A stretch of DNA of 64,000 nt from Capsicum annuum (Eukaryota; Streptophyta; Magnoliopsida; Solanales; Solanaceae). A program made the translations under genes and the position numbers. Below the pieces are notes generated by a model. It had not been told where the DNA came from, searched no databases, and worked only from the letters and a program-made list of their open reading frames with translations. The stretch covers positions 165,414,898 through 165,478,897 of the forward strand of contig NC_061114.1 of NCBI RefSeq assembly GCF_002878395.1, read 5' to 3'. This document shows, in pieces, positions 47,166-56,667 of the stretch (position 1 is the stretch's first letter; every line of letters begins with the position of its first letter).

Positions 47166-49699
47166 TGTAACACCCCAGATATGGTATGCAAAATGCTAAA
47201 CGATGCTCATGACCCCGAAGGACCACAAGCTAACCCATGACTGATATCTGTACTTGTATATTGCATAATATACTGTATGATTGTGGAAATATAAACTAAA
47301 AATCCATAAGGTTCAAGACTATAATATAACTGATAAAGATATAACATCTCAATGGGGTATGAAATACCCAAAACAAAACTAAAATAACATGATAGTTTGA
47401 ACAAGATAGTCTGGAAAGCCTTTAACTGACTGAACTGTCTGAATGAGGAGTTGATGGGACATGTCCCCAACTAACTCCAACTAATAAATTAAATAATGAG
47501 ATAATAAATAAATGATCATGTCCTCGAGAGATAAGGACTCCCTGCTAACTCTGACTGCTGAGACTGGAATGCTACTAATGCTCTGGAGCTTGTGCTTCTG
47601 AACCTATGGTCTAAGACATCATAGCACAAATACATCTGTACTTTGAATATACTGGTATGCATGTAAGTTAGGTTGAATGCATAGGGTTCATATACATAAA
47701 CAATACTGATTAACTGACTAATATGAATGTGAGAATACATGAATGAATACATAGTAACTATATCTGAGATCATAATAACATAAATTTACTGATAACTAAC
47801 ATGACTGATAATTGAGTTTTGATAGCTGATATAACTGATAACATAAGCGACAATATCTGACAGTCCTGAATTTGATAGAACTAGCTGAGTTCTATACTAT
47901 TCTGAGTTGACTTTATCTGACAGTCTTAAATTCTGTAGAACAATCTGAGTTCTATTACTGAGACTGAATGATTGTATCTGACAGTCCTGATTCTGTAACT
48001 TAAACTATGGGAAGTAGTTCTCTAATCAACATGCCCCTAATATGCCATTATAGCTGAGTTGGGGTCCAATCAGTAACCCAAATTGGAAGGGTGTCAATAC
48101 CGCGCCACTTATAAGGACAAATTGTGAGTGACCCACATCTGATAGTGTCCCCAAAATAGAACGGTGGGGCCCTCATATGACAATGCTTATCCACCTCATC
48201 AAACCTCATCTGACAGTGTTGATGTCTCAACCTATGCTGGCTACATAGTTCTGAAATGCAAAGATGACTTCTAAGAATCACACCCTCATTTGATAGTGTG
48301 TGTTCCCATCCTTGAGTTCACTCGGTGCTAATTCCTACTCCCATTTGAATAGACACTGATCATGGATTACTGAACTTAACTGGACAGAATTAACTGAGTT
48401 CCATTAACTGATGAAATAGTACTAAGATTTCCTAAGTCACATGTCTGACTGAGTTCTATGGATCATGGCTTGACTGATGATATCATGAAAGCATGACACT
48501 AAATCTAGGAACACAACTGTATTTCTCAGGTACAAGTACCCCCACGACTCGATGGAAGGGAACTGACAAGGCATAACATTCTTGAATACATTACTAACAT
48601 CAACAATCCATAATACAATAATTGAAGATATTTCATGGGCATTTGGTTATCATAGCTTGGTACGTGAATAAGATAGCATGTATACATAGCATAATTTCAT
48701 AAGGATAACTCATGAGCAATCCAACAAACCAATTTCAATACATAAGAATAACATGAAAGTCATTTTGGATAACAATTTAGCTATAGTGCATAATTTCTAT
48801 CTTCCTAGGCATTTTATCAAACACCTTGCATGCACCCTTAGGGCATAGGCATAATCATCAAATTGACACATTATAAATAACTCAATTTATGGATTTCACT
48901 CACTTGCTAATGTAGTTTTATGAAAAACACATAAATATGCCAACTTGGAAATCATATAACAAGATAAACATGGTTACAACAAACCCACAACATAAATATC
49001 AGGATTCATAATTTAAAATAGGGTTTTTGAGCTTTATAGATGAAAGGAATCCATAAATCAACACAACACATACCTTAGTTCTTGGTTTAGCAAAAATTGA
49101 CGGAGAGACTTTCTTGAAATTGAATTTCTAATTGAAACTCTAGCTTGTTCTTGAGAGAAACTAGTTTATTTTGGGTTTCAAATAGCTGATTCTCATGTTA
49201 AAGGGCTTAAATAGGGGTGAAAAATTGACCCTTTTAACCCCGGACGCGTCTTTTAATTTCAGTAAAATTTTTCCGAATTGGACCCCTGGCGGGACGCGGT
49301 GCTATCGCATCATATCACTGAAATTTGACAATTGGGAAATTGAGGGATGTTGCGATGCAGAGCCATCGCGTTGCCACTTCATTTGCGACCTGAAAGTTTG
49401 GCATGATGTGCCACTATCGCGGACCCCTACTGGAATTTGACAATTGTCATTTTCTCTTGTGGCTCGGCGCGCCACTGACTAATATGACGCTGTTTTACAA
49501 TGGAAAATTAAATAGTCATAACTTCTTACCCAGTTATTGGATTTAGGTGAATTTTATATCGATGGAAAGCTTATTGAATTTCCCACATGACAAAAAGTAA
49601 AAATCTTAAAAATTCCTCATGGAATAACATCATTCAATTTAGAAGCTAATACTTGATATTCTTGAGACAAAATTAGTTAGGAAACTTCGGGGTATTACA
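47166..49699 (-). repeat. Element C 5' LTR (right, 2534 bp)
   Basis: It starts TGTAACACCCCAGAT and ends GGGTATTACA, followed by GTAGT. It retains about 170 bases missing from the left LTR (about 47417-47590). Element transcription would start in this copy, moving toward lower coordinates. Confidence 0.93.
49206..49213 (-). promoter_or_regulatory. Candidate TATA box of element C 5' LTR
   Basis: The sense strand reads CCCCTATTTAAGCCC here. The left LTR has CTATTTAATCCC at 41395-41406. An AT-rich TATA-like word after a C-run, upstream of the CTCTC-rich transcript leader in the sense direction, fits an LTR promoter. No transcript evidence is available. Confidence 0.4.
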
Positions 49700-49704
49700 G
49701 TAGT
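49700..49704. repeat. Target duplication GTAGT, right copy (element C)
   Basis: It is an exact match to 39525-39529. Confidence 0.9.
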
Positions 49705-49875
49705 TTTTTTAATATTTGCTTAGTAATTCTATCATATGCTTTCATTCTGTATTCTTTTATTTTTTCTGTTTAGCCCTTTATTTGTAGTTCTAGGCTACGA
49801 TTTGACTTATCTACTGGTAGGTTAGAGTAAGTACCATCGTAATTCGAGAAATTGGATCGTGACACGAAGTTAGGT
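49705..49875 (+). repeat. Solo LTR G, segment 3 (end)
   Basis: The last part reads AGGTTAGAGTAAGTACCATC, then GGATCGTGACA (to 49864). This has the same layout as the E LTR end (GGGTGAGATAGGTGTCATCA, then GGCTCATGACA). No pol or leader sequence follows, so G appears to be a solo LTR. The canonical CA end is at 49864. If the CAAAC at 49876-49880 is the target copy of 19938-19942, the end would be at 49875. Confidence 0.55.
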
Positions 49876-49931
49876 CAAACTAATTATATCCTATGTATAT
49901 TGCAAAAGTTATAGTCCAGTAAATATATTTA

Positions 49932-50822
49932 GGGTTGTTTGGTGTGAGGTATTAAACTAAATAGTTTCGGGATAAAATAATAGTCTTAGAATAAATTTTT
50001 TGATGCTATGTTTGGTTGCTAAATTTGGCATAACCTATCTAGGGATTAACAAATAATATCGAGATAAGTTATCCCACCTAAGGGATGGTATAAATAATTC
50101 CGCTATATTTTAACTTGAGATAGTCTTTTGAGAACGTGGGATTTTGATAGTCTTTACATTAAATTTTTTTGATAATTTTATTCCTATTTTAAATTTAGTT
50201 ACTCTACAAATTTTCGTTCATTTTGATAAATTTAACAATTATATGGAATTAACTATTTATACAATCAAATTCAAAATTGATCCAAGGGTTTATTGTCTTT
50301 GTATTGTGAAATTATTAATCTTACTTTAAATTTTTATTTTTTCTAACAAATTTGTCATGGACAAGTAATTAAAGTATATTGACATTTTCTTTCTAACTTA
50401 GTACATGCTTAATTATTAAATTAAAATTTATTTTATATATATAGTTAAACATGTTTGAATTATTTTTTTTTTTAAAATACAATTCAACTTTCCAAATATT
50501 AGTAATACTAGATAATGTAAGATGAGAGAAATTCTTTTTCTCAATTTCTAATGATGAATCTTTTTTAAATAAAAATGGGATTATCAACATTTTATAGAAT
50601 TTAGGATAAAATAAGTAATTTAACATGAAATATTAAGCTAAACAAGGCGAAGAATATTTTTGTAAACAAACTATCTATTCTTAGAAAGGATGTAATGCCT
50701 ATCATTTTTAGTACCACAAACATAATAATCACTAAAAAATAATACCAGAATAACTTATCTCAGGACAATTAATCTCAGAATAACTAGTCCCAACATAACT
50801 TGTTTCCCAACCAAACGACCCC
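49932..50822. mobile_element. Tourist-like (PIF/Harbinger) non-autonomous element
   Basis: The left end GGGTTGTTTGGTGTGAGG and the right end, read inverted, GGGGTCGTTTGGTTGGGAA are imperfect terminal inverted repeats of the PIF/Harbinger style. They are flanked on both sides by TTA (49929-49931 and 50823-50825), the three-base target duplication of this superfamily. Subterminal blocks such as GATAAGTTATCCCACC and its partners (ATAACTTATCTC, TAACTAGTCCC) also mirror each other. There is no transposase frame in 891 bases, so it depends on an autonomous relative. Two short AT-rich open stretches inside are chance frames. Confidence 0.8.
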
Positions 50823-50825
50823 TTA

Positions 50826-51720
50826 GCCTTTATTTTACACCAAGTCCTACTATTTTAATTCTATTGGACATAAATTTGTTGTGGAGGAACATGATATGCT
50901 AACAATAGATTTTAAGACTATACTTTTTGATATTCTTAAAAGTTATTTCTTAGGCCTAGATGATAGATTATACTTCCTTAATTCCAATTTGTTTGGCATA
51001 CCTTTTTTAGTGATTTTTTTTTTTAAAGAATGTCTCTTTTCTTTTGTGAAAATTCTTTCATTCTAAATTTTAATATAACATATTTAAGGAGAAATAAATA
51101 AATAAAATTTTAGTACATTTAAGATATCTTAAATTTAAAGCTATCAAATTTAAAAATTTTATTTACTTTCTTACACCTTGTATGAAGTGAAAATCTAACA
51201 AGTAAATTGAAAGAGGGAACACATATTTTACAATAATTTTAATAATGCCCCTAAGCATGTAAAAAGTCCAGATAATTTTCCAAAAAATTAAAAATAAAAT
51301 AATCAATTATATATCTCCTTAACTTCCACTGCTGGCCACGAGGCATATTTGAAAGAGAGATAACAACCGGAACATATTTAAGCAAATAGATTAATGACCG
51401 AATATATAAAACAAGCATCGAACATTAAAAATATATTTAAAATTTTCTCTTCTTTTAGTAATTGCTTTATCTAATGAATATTCATAAGTTTATAATACCT
51501 TAACATTCACATGAACAATGTGTGGAATAGATCTATAAACGATTTAAAAAATTACCTAAACAACATCAGATTTTACAAAATGCAACTCAGAAGATGTTTG
51601 TTTAAATTACAACTAGATATCAAGGGATCCGTGTTAATATATGTTATTATTTTCATCTCAATTTATGTAACTTAAATAAAATTTAGATAATTAATTATAT
51701 TTTTAATATGATTTCAGTTC
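50826..51720. other. AT-rich spacer, nothing recognised
   Basis: Very AT-rich with many A and T runs. No gene or element end is recognised. Confidence 0.4.
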
Positions 51721-51897
51721 TTTTAAGTTGTTAGCTATTGTAATTTATAATACATATTTTTTTGACATTGTAATTTACTATTTTAAACTGTTAGCTATTG
51801 TAATTTATAATACTCTCCTTATTCAAATTTTTGTGGCATTGATAGTCAATTATATTTTAAAAATAATTTAATTTTTTAATTATTGTAATTTATGATA
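51721..51897. repeat. 60-bp direct duplication plus terminal-repeat-like words
   Basis: TGTTAGCTATTGTAATTTAT is present at about 51729 and again exactly 60 bases later. A related TTATTGTAATTTATGATAC lies at 51881-51899. The word ACTCTCCTTATTCAAATTTT followed by GTGGCATTGATAGTCAA (51812-51848) resembles the terminal repeat words at the outer edges of the following inverted arrays. Confidence 0.6.
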
Positions 51898-52945
51898 CTT
51901 TTTCTTTTATTCCAATTTAAACGACACTGATATAATTCGAGAGTCAACCAAATATCATGATTGGAGTAGCGAAGTAGACATGTCTTAATTGACTCATAAT
52001 AACTAATTAAAAGTGATATAGCAAAATTATTATAAAAATACTTGTAAAATATTTTTAAGTATGCCTCATACAAGATGTCAAATTAATTTAAAACATCAAT
52101 AATTAGTTTATCAATTTATGTCTATTTTAGTTTTTTATTAAATATTATTTATTTTTTGTATACTAAAATGACTTATAATAATTAATTAGGAGTGATATAA
52201 TAAAATGACGGTTGAAATAGCTTATTTGGACATGACATAAATGTCTATTTTATTTTTTAATTAAATATTATTAATTTTCTAATATGCAAATGACATATAA
52301 TAATTAATTAGGGGTAATGTAATAAAATCACGGAGCAAGCAAATAACTGGATAAAATTACGATTAAAACAGCTGAAGCACACATGTCATAAAAGTCTATT
52401 TTATTCTTTTTATTAAATATTTTTAATTTTCTAATACATAAATAATATATAATAATTAATTAGAGATAATATAGTAAAATCACAAAGCAAGCAGATAGCT
52501 GGAAGTAGGCATGACAACCGTCAGCTGCCTCCTAACTAGCTTTTTTTTTAATACGTAAATAACTTATAATAATTAATTAAGAATTATATAGTAAAATGAT
52601 GATTGAAATAGATGAAACATACATATCATAAATTTCTATTTTTTTAATTAAATATTATTAATTTTTTAATACGCAAATGATATATAATAATTAATTAGGG
52701 ACAATATAGTAAAATTATGGAAAAAAAAGGTAGCTGGATAAAATTATGGTTGAAAAAATTGAAGAAGACATGTGATAAAAGTCTATTTTAATTTTTTAAT
52801 TAAATATTATCAAGTTTTTAATGTGTAAATAATAGATAATAATTAATTAAAAACAATATAGTAAAATTACGAAGCAAACACAAATTGAAAGTAGGCATGA
52901 AATCGCCAGCTGCTAGCTAACTGAATCTTCTATACAGTAGTAAAG
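51898..52945 (-). repeat. Left inverted array, about 7 units of a ~120-bp repeat
   Basis: Each unit contains ATAATAATTAATTAGGG.T, then ATATAGTAAAAT.ACG, then a GCTGAAGCA.ACATGTCATAAA-like section, then GTCTATTTTA..TTAATTAAATATTATTA. Units begin near 52000, 52170, 52285, 52450, 52565, 52680 and 52835, so spacing is 110-165 bases. Divergence between units is high. Confidence 0.8.
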
Positions 52946-53450
52946 TTAAGTAATACAAAAAGATAATTACAAATTGATAGACAGTTTCATATTCTACCAT
53001 GAAATAAAATACATAAAAGACATATACAATTTTAAATGGGATAATATTTATGCTTCAATATATACAACTAAATTATTATCTTAGTGAAAGTGTGAACACC
53101 CAAACATTTCAATTATGTTAATTTTTCTCTATGTTGCCCATCTTTGGATATTGAAGGACACATTTTTTATGCTACTTTACTATTTACTTGTCTATTATAT
53201 AGAAGATAGGGTTTCGATATGCCTGCTTCAGTAGTTGAAGACGTTTAGTAGCCTATATCAATCTGAATACAATTATATGTTTGTCGAAGTTATTCTTACA
53301 TCTATTTTATTGGTCATTGTTTTGCTTATAAGAATCAAAGAGGCATTCCAGTAATCCATTTTCCGTGAGTAACTCAAATCATGTTTGGAAATGTTGTTGC
53401 GGGCACTCATTTAGTAGATTTTTCATTTTACTTCTCTTTGTTTTTGTTAG
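52946..53450. other. Interior of the composite, left part, mostly unrecognised
   Basis: No coding domain. A short relic ATGCCTGCTTCAGTAGTTGA (53219-53238) matches the ATGCCTGCTTCAGCTGTTTC unit segment of the right array, in the same orientation as that array. A possible 5' splice site GTGAGT lies at 53366-53371, but the stretch before it resembles nothing known. Confidence 0.35.
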
Positions 53451-53523
53451 GACAGGTCTTATGATGATGCACATCAGGTTGTTAGAGCTCTAAATATAAA
53501 GCTATATTTCCATTTGAGTTGCA
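53451..53523 (+). pseudogene. Exon-like block 1, unknown protein
   Basis: A T-rich tract and TTAG precede, and GTAAGT follows, so the 73 bases are bounded like a plant exon. One frame is open and reads DRSYDDAHQVVRALNIKLYF. I do not recognise the protein. Together with the blocks at 53967 and 55617 it may represent remains of a host gene, either captured by or resident before the transposons. Chance splice-like boundaries are common in AT-rich DNA, so confidence is low. Confidence 0.25.
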
Positions 53524-53699
53524 GTAAGTTTTTCATGGATTTCAGTAATTTTAAATTATATCCGTCATTGTTGTGTTATGATGATGCTGACATTGACACC
53601 TTGGACTTGCAAGTTCTCTCTGCTACTGTGTACTTCTCTTTCGCTCTCTCTTGAAATTTCTTATAAACAACTATCCTTTTTCTTCCTGTAATTTCTAAT

Positions 53700-53748
53700 A
53701 GTACAACAACAATAAATCCAGTATATTCCCACATAGTGAAGTTTGAAG
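53700..53748 (-). repeat. Short RTE 3'-end fragment
   Basis: ACAACAACAATAAATCCAGT, then ATATTCCCACATAGTGAAGT, repeats the 3' end of the LINE at 54152-54190 almost exactly for about 45 bases. It could be a severely 5'-truncated second insertion or a SINE tail. Confidence 0.6.
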
Positions 53749-53966
53749 ACTGTAATTTCTAATGGTAACCACTCATATTTATTTCATGGTATATTTCTTA
53801 CTTTGGGACTTTTATTTATTTTCTGTTTAAAAATATTTAGTATACAGTTCCTTAATTCTGTTGCATCAATTTGGTACTTGATGACATGTTAGATTCCAAT
53901 CAAAAGCCTATTTTTGATGGTTTCAAATTTTCCTAATTGTTTCAGTTTTGGTGTTGGAATTAGTGA

Positions 53967-54131
53967 AGAGGTAGTTACGAAGAACTGGTCTCATCGACTT
54001 ACCTTGCAAACACACAACATGACTTGGTTGATGATTTACCAAGATATGATATTATAATCAAAGATAGTAAAATCATTGGAGAGCATTTAGAGACCATGTT
54101 TTGCGAACTGCGAAATATCATGTGTCATTGA
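53967..54131 (+). pseudogene. Exon-like block 2, 54-codon open fragment of unknown function
   Basis: The frame reads RGSYEELVSSTYLANTQHDL, then VDDLPRYDIIIKDSKIIGEH, then LETMFCELRNIMCH, and a stop at 54129-54131. In-frame stops lie directly upstream, after an AG (53962-53963) that could be a splice acceptor. The composition (mixed charged and hydrophobic residues, no low-complexity runs) looks more protein-like than neighbouring frames. I do not recognise a family. The 3' end of the LINE begins 20 bases after the stop. Confidence 0.3.
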
Positions 54132-54151
54132 TCATCATTCAAGCTTTGCTC

Positions 54152-55435
54152 CAACAACAACAAACCCAGTATATTCCCACATAGTGGGGTCTGGGGCGGG
54201 TAGAGTGTACGCAATCCATACTACTACCTCAAAAGAGATAGAGATATTGTTTTCGATAGACCCCCGACTCAAGATAAGAGGTAGTATATAGAAGCCTGCA
54301 AGGCATAGAACAGGATAAAAGAACACAAGTACGACATCCACAACAAAAAAAAATTACAATGCCAAACCAAGGACACCAAAATCCACCTAATTACTGACTA
54401 CGACTCATCCACACCCTTAGCCCTCTATCCTAATACTTTCCCTCTATACCTTCCTATCTATGGCCATGTCCTCAGTCAACTGCAATAGGTCCATATCACG
54501 TCTAATCACTTCTCTCCAGTATTTTTTTGGTCTATCCCTACCCCGCTTGAAACCTTCCACGGCCAACCTCTCACACTTATAAACTGGGGCATCCGTTCCC
54601 TTTCTCATCACATGATCAAACCATCTCAACCTCACTTCCCGTATTTTATCCTCCACTGGCACCACTCCCACTTTCTCTCAAATAATTTTATTCCTAACCC
54701 TGTCAGCCCTCGTGAATCCACATATCCAGTGCAACATTCTTATTTCCGCCAGCTTTAACTTTTGGATATGAGAATTCTTAATCGGCCAACACTTCGCTCC
54801 ATACAACATAGCAGGATAGAATGCAACTCTATAGAATTTGCCTTTCAGCTTGGGGGGCACCTTCTTATCGCATAGAATTCCTGAAGCAAACCTCCATTTT
54901 AACCAACCTGACCCAATATGGTGAGAGATATCCTCATCTATCTCTCTATTTCCTTGAATTGTAGACTCGAGATACTTAAAACTACCCCTCTTGCAAACCA
55001 CCTGAGAATTCAACTTCACTACCACCTCCTCCTCTTGCCTTGAGTCACTAAACTTGTACTCCAAGTGCTCCATCTTATTCCTACTCAACCTGAAACCTTT
55101 AGACTCCAGGGTTCGTCTCCAAACCTCCAGCTTATCATTAACCCCGTATCGCAACTCATCAATCAAAACTATATCATCGACGAAAAGCATACACCAAGGC
55201 ACTTCGCCTGTATATTTTGCGTCAACATATCCATCCCCAAAGTGAATAAAAATGAACTAAGAGTTGATCCCTGATGTAACCCTGTCAAGATCGAAAAATG
55301 CTCAGAATCTCCTCTCACTATCCTAACCCGAGTTTTCGCACCCTTGTACATGTCTTTAATTACTCTGCAATACGCCACCGGGACTCCCTCACCTCCAAGC
55401 ATCTCCAAAGTACCTCCCTAGGGACCTTCAAGCTT
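54152..55435 (-). mobile_element. RTE-clade LINE, 5' truncated
   Basis: This is a minus-strand LINE fragment. Its 3' end is a (TTG)n tail (CAACAACAACAA at 54152-54163 on the plus strand). It is preceded in the sense direction by the CCCACTATGTGGG..TACTGGG text common to Solanaceae RTE and related SINE tails. The 5' end is lost near 55435 in the middle of the reverse transcriptase. Truncation at the 5' end is normal for target-primed reverse transcription. No target duplication was identified with confidence. Confidence 0.85.
54444..55408 (-). pseudogene. RTE reverse transcriptase, C-terminal part
   Basis: Three open stretches follow one another. The first (55408-55169) reads GGEGVPVAYCRVIKDMYKGA, then KTRVRIVRGDSEHFSILTGL, then [20 protein letters not shown]. 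The second, after a frame change near 55200, reads [40 protein letters not shown] and [20 protein letters not shown]. The third, after an in-frame stop at 54680-54678, reads [20 protein letters not shown]. The catalytic motif reads FVDD where the family has F/Y-A-D-D, so both aspartates are kept. The enzyme nicks and copies at the target in the nucleus. This copy lacks the endonuclease and is broken twice. Confidence 0.88.
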
Positions 55436-55616
55436 TGAAGGTCAAAAATTATATAGATATCTAATTTGTAGGAAGGGGATACTTCTTCTATCTTGAAGCC
55501 TTAATGTTTGGCAAGGTAATGATTCTTATTTTGAATTTCCAAAATTTCTTCTATAGTGCCTAATTCCAAAGCCTCTTCTTAGTATTGAAACTATTTTGTT
55601 TTTTCGGATCTTTCAG

Positions 55617-55667
55617 GCGCTATTTGTCTAAGTACAGTCAATCAATCCTTTCTACAATCCTTTTCCG
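55617..55667 (+). pseudogene. Exon-like block 3, 51 bases
   Basis: The block is preceded by TTTCAG and followed by GTGAGC, exact plant-type splice borders, and is a multiple of three. Two of the three frames are open. One reads RYLSKYSQSILSTILF, another GAICLSTVNQSFLQSFS. The function is unknown. Chance cannot be excluded. Confidence 0.22.
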
Positions 55668-56489
55668 GTGAGCTAATAATCATTATTTTCTCCTCAATTT
55701 CCTTGATGCTTTAGCTTGTTTCATTTTGAAAAACATTCTAGGATTCGTGTTACTTGTTTACGTTGTTTTGAGCAAAAGGTATTTGCAGATTGCACAAAGT
55801 TGTTTGCTAGGGAGTTAGGGGACTGTAGTTGGAGATTGATTAAGTTTGTAGTCCACTTTTAGGCATATTTACTTTGGAGTAAATAATTAAATTTGTCGAG
55901 GTTTCTTACAATAGACCTTTGTTATTCAACCCTTTCTTGGACCTCACGTTTAGTGGGATATTTAGTTCATCGAGTTGCCTTTTAATCAAATCTATTGAGT
56001 TATGTTTTATGTTATGTTTCCTATTTTAACTTTTCTGATTTTACTAACACAGGGCTTTGACTAATAAATGTTGAGAGGTAGAGAAATTCATCGGTTATTG
56101 GGCAGAAAATTTCAATCTGAATCCATGTATGGCTATACTTTGCTTTCTTCATAGCTGGTGTTTATTCTCTGATTTATTGGTTTATGTATAGAAGAAGACT
56201 TTATTACCTCCAAAATGCATGCATATTTGTCTAATAGTATTGGTGGTTAAAATCTTTCAGTTCTCTACTTTTGTCACTTTGTCCTCTTAATTGTCCGGAA
56301 CAAGTAAACTCCGTACATCCTAGTGTGCATGCAATCTTAGGATTTTAAGATGGCTAATTAAAATTTTACTGTATAATTCCTTTAAAATCTTTAAACGGGT
56401 GGAAGTTTGTATGCATTAATTATGAGATGTAGTTTGGAGCTTCATTTTTTAGTCTTAGATTTCTATATTTAAGTAAATAATGGATATGG
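55668..56489. other. Interior of the composite, unrecognised
   Basis: AT-rich, with no domain, no splice-bounded open block and no recognised repeat. Confidence 0.35.
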
Positions 56490-56667
56490 AAGGGGATAGT
56501 TGGAATTTACTAGTAAATTTTCCTTCATGTGACTAGGAGATCATGGGTTCAAACCATGAAATTAACCTTTAGCAAAAATGCAAGATAAGGTTGTGTTTAA
56601 TAGAACCTTGTGGTTTGGTCCTTCCCTGAACCCTGTCATAGAGGGAACTTTGATTCACCGGTTTATG
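56490..56667 (+). mobile_element. TS-type SINE (tRNA-derived)
   Basis: The segment follows the tobacco-type TS SINE in order: AGGGGATAGTTGG, an A-box-like TGGAATTTACTAGTA, CATGTGACTAGGAGATCATG, a B box GGGTTCAAACC (56545-56555), GCAAAAATGCAAGATAAGG, AGAACCTTGTGGTTTGGTCC, TTCCCTGAACCCTGTCATAG and TGATTCACCGG. It is diverged but complete. RNA polymerase III would transcribe it from the internal boxes, and a LINE such as the RTE nearby would supply the machinery. The family is known from Solanaceae and related plants, which is the best taxonomic clue here. Confidence 0.85.

Larger units (their letters stand above)
39530..49699 (-). mobile_element. Element C: full-length Tekay/Del chromovirus
   Basis: This minus-strand gypsy element of 10,170 bases has both LTRs, exact five-base target duplications, primer site (47149), polypurine tract (41892) and the complete domain order gag, protease, RT, RNase H, integrase, chromodomain. 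The Gag start codon is at 46942, with the MPP start common in the clade. The RT motif FIDD and all RNase H acidic residues are intact, but several stops break the polyprotein. The LTRs differ visibly and by a roughly 170-base indel. It is the youngest-looking of the gypsy elements here. Confidence 0.93.

Noticed and set aside
55054..55274. Plus-strand open stretches across the LINE
   Set aside because: They are antisense shadows of the RTE reverse transcriptase, which reads on the minus strand with clear family motifs.
56545..56555. A tRNA gene from the B-box GGGTTCAAACC
   Set aside because: The surrounding sequence follows a TS SINE, has no cloverleaf 3' half, and continues into the SINE body.
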